Position numbers and translations under genes: made by a program. From an uncultured Bacteroidales bacterium (GTDB lineage: Bacteria; Bacteroidota; Bacteroidia; Bacteroidales; Bacteroidaceae), in NCBI GenBank assembly GCA_902760345.1, contig CACWFY010000002.1, positions 58,423-122,422 on the forward strand: a stretch of DNA of 64,000 bases. Direction: 5' to 3'. Position 1 is the stretch's first letter. Each line of letters begins with the position of its first letter. Shown here piece by piece: positions 44,842 through 51,735 of this stretch. A model generated the notes under the pieces. The model made no database searches, was not told the DNA's origin, and was given only the letters and a program-made list of their open reading frames with translations.

Positions 44842-44883
44842 GATTATTTTCTGCAAAGGTAGTGTTTTTATTCATTTTTTTTG

Positions 44884-44891
44884 TACCTTTG
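44884..44891 (+). promoter_or_regulatory. -7 promoter element of map
   Basis: TACCTTTG, 18 bases before ATG 44910. A TAnnTTTG site also occurs on the opposite strand at 44854-44861. Confidence 0.6.
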
Positions 44892-44909
44892 CGGTCAAAA
44901 TTTGATAAT

Positions 44910-45782
44910 ATGGTTAAAAGAAGGTGGCGCTGTAAGGCTGGCGAACAACCGTCAGAGTTTGACAAGCGCATCATGTACATGGAAAACAAAGGGGCTTTGG
45001 TACCCACGCGCGAATTGGTTTTAAACGATGAACAGATAGCTGGCATCCGACGTGCCGGCGTGGTCAATACGGGCGTGCTGGACGCTGTCGGTAAGGCGAT
45101 TGGTGCGGGCATGTCTACACTTGAGATTGACCGTATCTGTCGTGACTTTTGTGCTCAGCATGGGGCTATTCCCGCCTGTCTGAACTATGGTGGCGACGAA
45201 GAGACCGTGCCCTTCCCGATGAGTGTATGTACAAGCATCAACGAGGTGGTGTGTCATGGCGTGCCCAAGGCTGATGACATACTGGAGGAAGGCGATATCA
45301 TCAATGTTGACTTTACCACGATTCTGGATGGCTATTATGCCGATGCCTCGCGTATGTTTGTCATTGGTAAAACGTCACCCGAGAAGGAACAGCTGGTGCG
45401 GGTTACTAAGGAGTGTCTGGAGATAGGTATGGAAGCGGCTAAGCCCTGGCATGGTGTCAACGAGATTGGCCGTGCCATTCAGAAGCATGCAGACAAATAC
45501 CATTATGGTGTCGTTCGTGACCTCTGTGGTCATGGGGTAGGGTTGCACTTCCATGATGAACCGGAGGTGGCTCATTTCCGCCAGCGGGGTGATGGCATGA
45601 TACTCGTTCCCGGTATGGTGTTTACCATCGAACCCATGATCAATATGGGCACGTGGCGAGTGTTTGTCGATGCCGATGATCCCTATGGATGGGAGGTGAT
45701 TTCTGAAGACGAGAAACCCTCTGCTCAGTGGGAACATACGCTCCTTATGACCGAGCATGGCGTAGAGGTACTGAGCTACTAA
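44910..45782 (+). CDS. map: Methionine aminopeptidase, type I
   Basis: Removes N-terminal methionine during translation. The metal ligands are visible: INVDFTTILDG, YYADASRMF, GHGVGLHFHDEP, TIEPMINMG and QWEHTLLM. The protein has 290 residues, including about 40 N-terminal residues before the pita-bread fold (MVKRRWRCKAGEQPSEFDKR) that standard short MetAP lacks. The ATG at 44910 follows the promoter; the open frame upstream overlaps the promoter and is not used. Confidence 0.95.
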   Translation: MVKRRWRCKAGEQPSEFDKRIMYMENKGALVPTRELVLNDEQIAGIRRAGVVNTGVLDAVGKAIGAGMSTLEIDRICRDFCAQHGAIPACLNYGGDEETVPFPMSVCTSINEVVCHGVPKADDILEEGDIINVDFTTILDGYYADASRMFVIGKTSPEKEQLVRVTKECLEIGMEAAKPWHGVNEIGRAIQKHADKYHYGVVRDLCGHGVGLHFHDEPEVAHFRQRGDGMILVPGMVFTIEPMINMGTWRVFVDADDPYGWEVISEDEKPSAQWEHTLLMTEHGVEVLSY

Positions 45783-45839
45783 TTTTGTATGATGTAAAAA
45801 AAGTGCTCCTGTTTTGTGAGTTAACTGAGAAAAAATTAG

Positions 45840-45847
45840 TACCTTTG
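45840..45847 (+). promoter_or_regulatory. -7 promoter element of the sugar-nucleotide locus
   Basis: TACCTTTG followed by CAGACG. It creates a leader of about 200 nt before the NusG-like gene, unusually long for this window and therefore a candidate target for that protein. Confidence 0.6.
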
Positions 45848-45854
45848 CAGACGA

Positions 45855-46053
45855 AATATTTCTTCGTGCGCTTGCGTGCGTAGAAAAGGTTAATAACGAT
45901 AGGTTGTCGGACAGCTGGATAGAAAGGTCTCTGGGTGGACTTATTCGAGATTTCGGTCGGTGACTATATAGAATCACTTTGTTCGCAACAAACTGGAAAT
46001 TAAGTATTTAGCGTGGGTTGTGTGAACTGCCTACGGAAGACAAGATATACCTT
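45855..46053 (+). other. Long untranslated leader of the NusG-like gene
   Basis: About 200 nt without a convincing gene; small hairpins are possible (TTCGTGCGCTTGCGTGCG near the start). UpxY-type antiterminators of Bacteroides act in the 5' leader of their own operon, so this is the expected recruitment region. That is inference. Confidence 0.4.
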
Positions 46054-47157
46054 ATGGCAAATACGCCACACGATATAGAAGAACAAAAATGGAGCAACTG
46101 GTACGTGCTGACCACGAGTAATCCGAAGCATTTAGAGGATCTTATTGCGCAGGCTAATGCCCTGAATCCGGGTCAGTATGAAAGCTATTGTCCGTTTACC
46201 AGACTCCCTGAAGAGTCTGGCAGCTCAGGTGCTGACAGCCACTATTCCCTCCGTGCTGCTCTTCGCCGCTATGATTTCGTGCGTATTCCTAAAACCGTCA
46301 GCGAGCAACAGTTTATGACTGTCGTGTCAGAGTGGAACCGCTCTTCGGTCAACTCCATCCTCTTTCTCCGCAATGGTGACCAAACGAATGCCAAGGTTTC
46401 CAACGGGCAGCTGAACAGGATGCGTGCTTGCTGCGATGCGGTGCTCATCAAACCTGAGAACCTCTCGTTGCGCGATTTCAAGAAGGGTGACGAGATTAGT
46501 CTCGCAGGTACCCCGTTTGATGCTGAGGGTGATGAACACCGAAAGTGCATCATTCAGTCAATCACCCGCAAGAGGGGAGGAATGGTCGAGTTGAGGGTGG
46601 AAATGACGCTCTTCAATGTCCGTTTTTCCAACTTGACCATCATTCTTGAAGATGGTGGCGCGTGCAAGAAGGCCTCCGATCAGGTATATGATGCCCAACA
46701 GAAACTATTGGCCATCTTCCATAGGAAGACCAACAACAAGGAGACCGATGCCACCCGCCGTCAGGATGAGAAAACCCTCCAGGCCATCTTCGACAACCGC
46801 ACCATCGCTCTCCCCGAGGGAGCCATGAGCCGCCACTACATGGCCCTCATGCTCATCTGTGCCCGTTTGATGGGGGATGAGAAAGCCCTGCAGCAGTATG
46901 TCGGTCTGGTGGATGCCGAACTGGGCGACCTCTCACGCCTCCGTGAGAGCAAGGCGGCCACCGACTCCCGTGCTTGGCTCCATATCGCCATGTTCATCGC
47001 CACCGGCAAGCCCCATTTCCGCAATCAGGCAAAAGCCTATATCCGCCAGTATAACCCCAAGTCCACCTATCTTCAGCAGTTTGTCAAGCAGAGTTGCAAA
47101 ACCGCAGGTGAGCGTTGGATCGGCCTGAAGAAGAAACGCGGGACAACTCATCAATAA
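46054..47157 (+). CDS. NusG-family antitermination protein with long C-terminal extension
   Basis: Residues about 1-110 are an NGN-type domain opening with SNWYVLTTSNPKHLEDL and RRYDFVRIPKTVSEQQF. Residues about 140-215 resemble a KOW-containing domain (FKKGDEISLAGTPFD, VELRVEMTLFNVRFSNLTI). About 150 further helical residues follow with a strongly basic end (GLKKKRGTTHQ). Ordinary NusG/UpxY is about 170-190 residues; this has 367. I start at ATG 46054; the frame also opens 36 bases upstream. It heads the sugar-nucleotide/adhesin genes, where UpxY paralogues promote read-through of long operons. Confidence 0.75.
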   Translation: MANTPHDIEEQKWSNWYVLTTSNPKHLEDLIAQANALNPGQYESYCPFTRLPEESGSSGADSHYSLRAALRRYDFVRIPKTVSEQQFMTVVSEWNRSSVNSILFLRNGDQTNAKVSNGQLNRMRACCDAVLIKPENLSLRDFKKGDEISLAGTPFDAEGDEHRKCIIQSITRKRGGMVELRVEMTLFNVRFSNLTIILEDGGACKKASDQVYDAQQKLLAIFHRKTNNKETDATRRQDEKTLQAIFDNRTIALPEGAMSRHYMALMLICARLMGDEKALQQYVGLVDAELGDLSRLRESKAATDSRAWLHIAMFIATGKPHFRNQAKAYIRQYNPKSTYLQQFVKQSCKTAGERWIGLKKKRGTTHQ

Positions 47158-47182
47158 GAAATAAATTCATAAGATAAAAAAT

Positions 47183-48364
47183 ATGCAACATCATATCTTC
47201 TCCCCTTATCGTGTGTGTCCCTTGGGCGCGCACGTAGATCACCAGCACGGACTGGTGACGGGCTTTGCCATCAACAAGGGTGTCGACCTGTGGTTCGACA
47301 TCCGTGAGGATGGTCATGTACATCTGGAGTCCAAAACCTTCGAGGGTTTGGTGGACTTCGAGATTAATGCGCCCTCGCAGGTGCGTGAGCGCCATTGGGG
47401 TGACTATGCCCGTGGTGCGAAGTTTGCCCTCCGCAAGCGCTTCGAACTGAAGCACGGCATCAATGGTGTCATCCAGGGCTCCCTGCCCGTGGGTGGCCTC
47501 TCCAGTAGTGCTGCAGTACTTATCGCTTACGTGATGGCTTTTGCCAAGGCCAATGATATCACGCTGCAGCCTTTCGAAGTGGTAAAAATCGCTTCAGAGG
47601 CTGAGCGCGAGTATATCGGTCTGAACAATGGTCTGCTCGATCAGGCCTGTATCGCTTTGGGCAAAAAAGATCAACTCTTATTCTTAGATTGCGATTCTAA
47701 CGAATACCGTTTGATACCATTTGGCGGCCAGCAGCAATCAACGGAAAATTCTCAATTGTCAATTATCAATTCTCAATTGCCTTTTGAGATTGGTATCTTC
47801 TTTAGCGGATTGACCCGCTCATTGGTTAATTCGGATTACAACCTCCGTGTGTATGAGTGTAAAACCGCCGCATGGAATATGCTTGCTTATACCGAGCAAC
47901 CCTTGAAGACCTTCGATAAGACCTTCCTCCGTGACATCCCTAAGGCCACCTTCGAGAAGACCCGCATCGCGATGCCCGCCCGCTTTGCTCGTCGTGCCGA
48001 GCATTTCTACTCAGAATACCGTCGTGTGCGCCAAGGTGTCACAGCCTGGGAAACAGGCAACCTAAAGCTCTTCGGAAAACTGAGTTTTGACTCTTGTGAG
48101 TCCTCCATCCACAACTACGAGTGTGGTTCCCCTGAGCTCATCGCCATCTACGAGATTATGCGCTCCCTCCCCGGAGTCTATGGCGGTCGCTTCTCTGGTG
48201 CCGGCTTCAAAGGCGCCTGCATCGCCCTCGTTGATCCCGCCCACAAAGAGAATATCGAAAAGGTCCTCACCGAACGCTACCTCGAGCAGTTCCCCGAATA
48301 CGAACGCACCTTCCAAGTCTTCTGGGTCAAGCCCGATGATGGAGCCCGTTTTTTGGATAATTGA
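47183..48364 (+). CDS. GHMP kinase, galacturonokinase-like
   Basis: A sugar-1-kinase of the GHMP superfamily. SPYRVCPLGAHVDHQHG replaces the galactokinase GRVNLIGEHTDY. GSLPVGGLSSSAAVLIAYV is the phosphate loop, and GVYGGRFSGAGFKGACIALV the third motif. CPLGAHxDHQ, NYNLRVxEC-type and RAEHFYSE blocks match plant galacturonokinase as I remember it, more than GalK. Predicted product: galacturonate-1-phosphate. Length is 393. Residues about 190-200 (ENSQLSIINSQLP) are encoded by an in-frame heptanucleotide array in a loop. Two further genes complete a route to UDP-galacturonate. Confidence 0.82.
   Translation: MQHHIFSPYRVCPLGAHVDHQHGLVTGFAINKGVDLWFDIREDGHVHLESKTFEGLVDFEINAPSQVRERHWGDYARGAKFALRKRFELKHGINGVIQGSLPVGGLSSSAAVLIAYVMAFAKANDITLQPFEVVKIASEAEREYIGLNNGLLDQACIALGKKDQLLFLDCDSNEYRLIPFGGQQQSTENSQLSIINSQLPFEIGIFFSGLTRSLVNSDYNLRVYECKTAAWNMLAYTEQPLKTFDKTFLRDIPKATFEKTRIAMPARFARRAEHFYSEYRRVRQGVTAWETGNLKLFGKLSFDSCESSIHNYECGSPELIAIYEIMRSLPGVYGGRFSGAGFKGACIALVDPAHKENIEKVLTERYLEQFPEYERTFQVFWVKPDDGARFLDN
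47746..47779 (+). repeat. CAATTGT/CAATTCT heptanucleotide array inside the GHMP kinase gene
   Basis: Four to five 7-nt units (TTCTCAA, TTGTCAA, TTATCAA, TTCTCAA) in the stop-free frame. They encode NSQLSIINSQL. Confidence 0.85.
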
Positions 48365-48390
48365 CAATTGATAATTGACAATTGACAATT
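48357..48390 (+). repeat. Left inverted arm flanking the broken four-helix-bundle gene
   Basis: ATTGACA/ATTGATA heptanucleotides. Bases 48357-48383 match the reverse complement of 48701-48727 at 26 of 27 positions. The arm ends exactly at the ATG at 48391. Confidence 0.85.
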
Positions 48391-48702
48391 ATGGCTAACG
48401 CGATACAGGACAAAAGTAAGGCTTTTGCAATAAGAATTATACGATGCTGCTGAGATGTGGAACAAGTATAGGAGCGAATACGCGTGAGAGCAAGAATGCT
48501 CAAAGTCGTATGGACTTCTTAAATAAATTGAATATAGCGCTAAAAGAGGCTGACGAGACTGAGTACTGGCTTGATCTGCTTCATGAAACAAATTACCTTG
48601 ATGATGATCAGTACGCCTCAATAAATGTAGATTGTGCTGAGTTAATCAAGCTTTTTAACATCAATCATCAAGAAACTCAAAGAATCTGACGAGAAGAAAT
48701 AA
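48391..48702 (+). pseudogene. Broken four-helix-bundle (S23/IVP-type) gene
   Basis: The start MANAIQDKSKAFAIRII matches the paralogue at 54764-55120, but the frame then meets TGA. It resumes in another frame at LLRCGTSIGANTRES, so about 13 codons are lost in a deletion. It continues through FLNKLNIALKEADETEYWLD. Near 48650 a run of five T (four expected) shifts the frame again; the shifted frame gives LTSIIKKLKESDEKK and the proper end at 48702. Residues 48444-48689 form an 81-codon open frame, but the gene is plainly damaged. It is bracketed exactly by inverted heptanucleotide arrays. Confidence 0.85.
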
Positions 48703-48735
48703 TTCTCAATTATCAATTGTCAATTATCAATTAAC
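48701..48735 (+). repeat. Right inverted arm flanking the broken four-helix-bundle gene
   Basis: Heptanucleotides TCAATTA/TCAATTG, inverted relative to 48357-48390; the arm begins within the stop codon of the pseudogene and ends 4 bp before the next start. Confidence 0.85.
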
Positions 48736-48738
48736 AAA

Positions 48739-49509
48739 GTGAAGAATGTAGTTTTAGCCGCAGGTTATGCCACCCGTTTAGGTGACCTCACCAAGAACTT
48801 CCCTAAGCCATTACTTAAAATTGGTAATAGTACTATTTTGGGTATGATGCTTGATGATATTGATAAAATCAATGAAATCACCGAGCATGTAATAGTGACA
48901 AATCACAAGTTTGCACCAATATTTGAACAGTGGGCTGCAGAGCAGAATTATTCAAAACCAATAACTATCATTGACGATGGTAGTACAACAAATGATAACC
49001 GCTTAGGAGCTGTTTGTGATTTGTTGTTGGTTTTGGAAAGTCTCCCTAAACAGGGAGATTTAGAGGGTCTTGACGACCTCCTCGTGGTAGCCGCTGACAA
49101 CCTCCTCTTCTTCTCATTTAACGAATTTGTCAAATTCGCCAAAGAAAAAGGCACCTCCTGCATCATGTGCCATGAGCAGCGCTCTATCGAAAAACTCCAG
49201 CGCACAGGTGTTGTCGAACTCGATGCAAACAATCGTGTCCTCGGCATGGAGGAGAAACCTCAGGTTCCCAAGAGCCACTGGGCCGTCCCTCCCTTCTATA
49301 TCTACCTGAAGAAGGACCTCGACTTGGTGCGCCATTCCGTAGAAAATGGCTGTGGCAAAGATGCCCCCGGCAATCTGGCCCACTATATGGTGGAACACAC
49401 CACCATGCACGCTTGGCCCATGAGCGCAGGCCGTTTTGACATAGGAAGCCTTGATACGTATTATGAGGCGGTAGAGAAATACGGAGACCCCTCCAACTCC
49501 CCTGTTTAG
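48739..49509 (+). CDS. Sugar-1-phosphate nucleotidyltransferase
   Basis: A 256-residue NTP-transferase with the signature LAAGYATRLGDLTKNFPKPLLKIGN (20-residue core at positions 5-29), metal-site VVAADN, GVVELDANNRVLGMEEKP, and the C-terminal GRFDIGSLDTYYEAV. The start is a GTG at 48739 directly after a repeat arm. An 11-residue insert (SLPKQGDLEGL) is encoded by a 31-bp element that also occurs intergenically at 49562-49592. Lying between a galacturonokinase-like gene and a UDP-glucuronate 4-epimerase, it may make UDP-galacturonate from the 1-phosphate; the nucleotide is not proven. Confidence 0.85.
   Translation: MKNVVLAAGYATRLGDLTKNFPKPLLKIGNSTILGMMLDDIDKINEITEHVIVTNHKFAPIFEQWAAEQNYSKPITIIDDGSTTNDNRLGAVCDLLLVLESLPKQGDLEGLDDLLVVAADNLLFFSFNEFVKFAKEKGTSCIMCHEQRSIEKLQRTGVVELDANNRVLGMEEKPQVPKSHWAVPPFYIYLKKDLDLVRHSVENGCGKDAPGNLAHYMVEHTTMHAWPMSAGRFDIGSLDTYYEAVEKYGDPSNSPV
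49040..49070 (+). repeat. 31-bp dispersed repeat, copy inside the nucleotidyltransferase gene
   Basis: Begins GTCTCCCTAAACAGGGAG, with CTCCCT/AGGGAG able to form a hairpin. It is identical over 31 bp to 49562-49592 and in frame. Confidence 0.92.
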
Positions 49510-49561
49510 GGGAGAGAGATGACTCCTATGATAAACAAATTGAAGTAATAACAAATAGAAC

Positions 49562-49592
49562 GTCTCCCTAAACAGGGAGATTTAGAGGGTCT
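49562..49592 (+). repeat. 31-bp dispersed repeat, intergenic copy
   Basis: Exact second copy of 49040-49070, four bases before the epimerase ATG. A related inverted form (CTCCCCTGTTTAGGGGAG) lies at about 49498-49515 across the nucleotidyltransferase stop. Confidence 0.92.
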
Positions 49593-49596
49593 AAAT

Positions 49597-50706
49597 ATGC
49601 AGAAGATAGAACTTAACGGAAAAACAATCCTTGTCACTGGTGCTGCCGGTTTCATCGGCAGTAACCTCGTGAAGCGCCTGCTCAACGACCTGCAAGGCGC
49701 CACCATCGTAGGCATCGACAATATGAATGCCTACTATGACCCCTCCCTCAAGGACTACCGCCTCAAGGAGCTCGAATCTCTTAATTGTCAATTGTCAACT
49801 GTCAATTATCAATTCGTAAAAGGTGATTTAGCCGATAAGGCTTTGATCGATTCCCTCTTCTCCCAATATCATTTCGATATCGTAGTGAACCTAGCCGCCC
49901 AGGCCGGTGTCCGCTATTCCATCGAGAATCCCGATGCCTATATCCAGTCCAACATGATTGGCTTCTACAACATCCTTGAAGCCTGCCGCCACAGCCGTGA
50001 CGGAATTGTCAATTGTCAATTGTCAACTGTCAATTACCAGGGCGTCCAGCACCTCGTCTACGCCTCATCCTCCTCCGTCTATGGCGGCAACAAAAAAGTC
50101 CCCTTCTCTGTGGACGACCGTGTGGATAATCCTGTATCCCTCTATGCTGCCACCAAGAAGAGCAACGAGCTCTTTGCGCATTGCTACTCTAAACTCTACG
50201 ATATCCCCACCACAGGCCTGCGTTTCTTTACGGTCTATGGTCCTGCCGGTCGTCCCGATATGGCCTACTTTGGCTTCACCAATAAACTCTTGAAGGGCGA
50301 AACGATAAAAATCTTCAACTACGGCAACTGCCGTCGTGACTTCACCTATGTCGATGATATCGTCGAGGGTATTGTCCGTGTGATGGCTGGAGCCCCTGAG
50401 CGCAAGAAGGGTGAGGATGGCCTTCCCATTCCTCCCTATGCCGTCTATAACATCGGTGGCGGTCAGCCTGAGAATCTCCTGGACTTTGTACAGATTCTCC
50501 AGGAAGAACTAGTGCGTTCTGGGGTTTTGCCCCAGAATTTCGACTTCGAGGCTCACAAGGAGCTCGTCCCCATGCAACCAGGTGATGTCCCCACCACCTA
50601 CGCTGATGCCTCCGCCCTTGAGCGTGATTTCGGGTTTACCCCGAAAATTCCTCTCCGTGAGGGCCTCCGCAAGTTCGCCGAGTGGTACAAACAGTATTAC
50701 GGATAA
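49597..50706 (+). CDS. UDP-glucuronate 4-epimerase
   Basis: An extended short-chain dehydrogenase that interconverts UDP-glucuronate and UDP-galacturonate. Motifs are TGAAGFIGSNLVKRL, NLAAQAGVRYSIENP, the catalytic YxxxK in SLYAATKKSNE, and FFTVYGPAGRPDMAYFGFT, typical of the GlcA 4-epimerase group. Length is 369, longer than usual (about 350), because two in-frame heptanucleotide arrays add NCQLSTVNYQ after residue about 62 and again after about 135. Both lie in surface loops by comparison with family members I know. Confidence 0.9.
   Translation: MQKIELNGKTILVTGAAGFIGSNLVKRLLNDLQGATIVGIDNMNAYYDPSLKDYRLKELESLNCQLSTVNYQFVKGDLADKALIDSLFSQYHFDIVVNLAAQAGVRYSIENPDAYIQSNMIGFYNILEACRHSRDGIVNCQLSTVNYQGVQHLVYASSSSVYGGNKKVPFSVDDRVDNPVSLYAATKKSNELFAHCYSKLYDIPTTGLRFFTVYGPAGRPDMAYFGFTNKLLKGETIKIFNYGNCRRDFTYVDDIVEGIVRVMAGAPERKKGEDGLPIPPYAVYNIGGGQPENLLDFVQILQEELVRSGVLPQNFDFEAHKELVPMQPGDVPTTYADASALERDFGFTPKIPLREGLRKFAEWYKQYYG
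49781..49816 (+). repeat. First heptanucleotide array inside the epimerase gene
   Basis: Units TTGTCAA, TTGTCAA, CTGTCAA, TTATCAA encode NCQLSTVNYQ. Confidence 0.87.
50004..50039 (+). repeat. Second heptanucleotide array inside the epimerase gene
   Basis: Units TTGTCAA (three), CTGTCAA and TTACCAG encode VNCQLSTVNYQ, the same peptide as the first array. Confidence 0.87.
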
Positions 50707-50808
50707 ACACCTTTCCAGACAATACGATTTCATAAGATAAAACGTTAAAAGATTTGGGTAATGACACGAAGTCTTACCTTAGTATTAATCTTTTAATTAT
50801 TTTATTTT

Positions 50809-51717
50809 ATGTTTAAAAAGTTTTTTGTAGCAGTGTTCGCACTGCTCGCAGCCACAAACTGCACCAACGAGAGTTTAGAATCCGTAGTAGAGAACAACGC
50901 AGAGCAGGGCTATGCACCTGTCACGGTGCATGTCAATGATTTCTCCATCACACAGGAGGAGATGCCTTTGGGAGGAGGCACAACCCGAGCAGCACAGAAT
51001 CCTGCTGATTACACGGATGTAGGTGCCATTACGCTGGCGTTCTACGATGCCGCTGGCACCGAGGTGTACAAAACTACTCAGATCAAGGGCGACGGCTCTT
51101 ACACTACCTTCGGCGAATTCACAGCCAATCTTCAGGTAGGTACCTACACCATGGTGGCTGTGGCCCGCTACTACTATGCAGGCGATGCCTTTACGCTCAC
51201 CAGCCCCACCGCTGCTGCCTACACCAGTGAACGCCCTCGCGAAACGTTCTGCCTAACTCAGGCTGTCACCGTGACCAGCGCATCTCCGCTGGATCTCGAT
51301 GTCACCCTCAACCGTATCAGCTCCTGGCTCAAGATTGTCTCCACCGATGGTCGTCCGGCCAGTGCCACCAAGATACGTACCTCCTTCGCCAAGGGCGGTA
51401 AGGGCTTCAATCCCACCACGGGTCTCGCCACTACTGATGCAGGATTCAATCAGACCAACAACCCTTCTACGGCTGTAGGTGCCACGATCGAAGTAAACGC
51501 AGTACCGTTCCTCTACACCGACGAGGAGTCGATGACCATCACCATTGAGGCCCTCGATGCCGATGACAACGTGCTCGCCACCCGGGTCGTGAACAACGTC
51601 CCGTTCAAGCGCAACCGTCAGACCATCCTGACCGGTGCCGTCTTCACGGCAGATGCATCCGCCGCAGCCTTCAAGCTCGAGACCTCCTGGCTCGATGACG
51701 AAACCGTCAACTTCTAA
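50809..51717 (+). CDS. Fimbrillin-like surface lipoprotein (FimB/Mfa2-type)
   Basis: A 302-residue exported protein. The N-terminus MFKKFFVAVFALLAATNC is a lipoprotein-type signal with a non-ideal lipobox. The rest is two beta-rich domains with LQVGTYTMVAVARYY, LDVTLNRISSWLKIVS and a final FKRNRQTILTGAVFTAD followed by a strand ending in Phe. This layout matches Bacteroidales fimbrillin/anchor proteins, which polymerise by strand exchange. It precedes a paralogue by 18 bp; the GGGAGGAT before that start is one of few good Shine-Dalgarno-like sites in the window. Confidence 0.75.
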   Translation: MFKKFFVAVFALLAATNCTNESLESVVENNAEQGYAPVTVHVNDFSITQEEMPLGGGTTRAAQNPADYTDVGAITLAFYDAAGTEVYKTTQIKGDGSYTTFGEFTANLQVGTYTMVAVARYYYAGDAFTLTSPTAAAYTSERPRETFCLTQAVTVTSASPLDLDVTLNRISSWLKIVSTDGRPASATKIRTSFAKGGKGFNPTTGLATTDAGFNQTNNPSTAVGATIEVNAVPFLYTDEESMTITIEALDADDNVLATRVVNNVPFKRNRQTILTGAVFTADASAAAFKLETSWLDDETVNF

Positions 51718-51735
51718 CCCTCGGGAGGATCAGCT

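Noticed and set aside
44862-44909. Upstream start for map
   Set aside because: It lies upstream of the TACCTTTG promoter element; ATG 44910 is downstream.
48444-48689. An apparently intact 81-codon four-helix-bundle gene
   Set aside because: Homology continues upstream and downstream in other frames, so it is part of a pseudogene.
49040-49592. Insertion-sequence ends
   Set aside because: The two 31-bp copies are direct repeats around ordinary genes, with no transposase between them.
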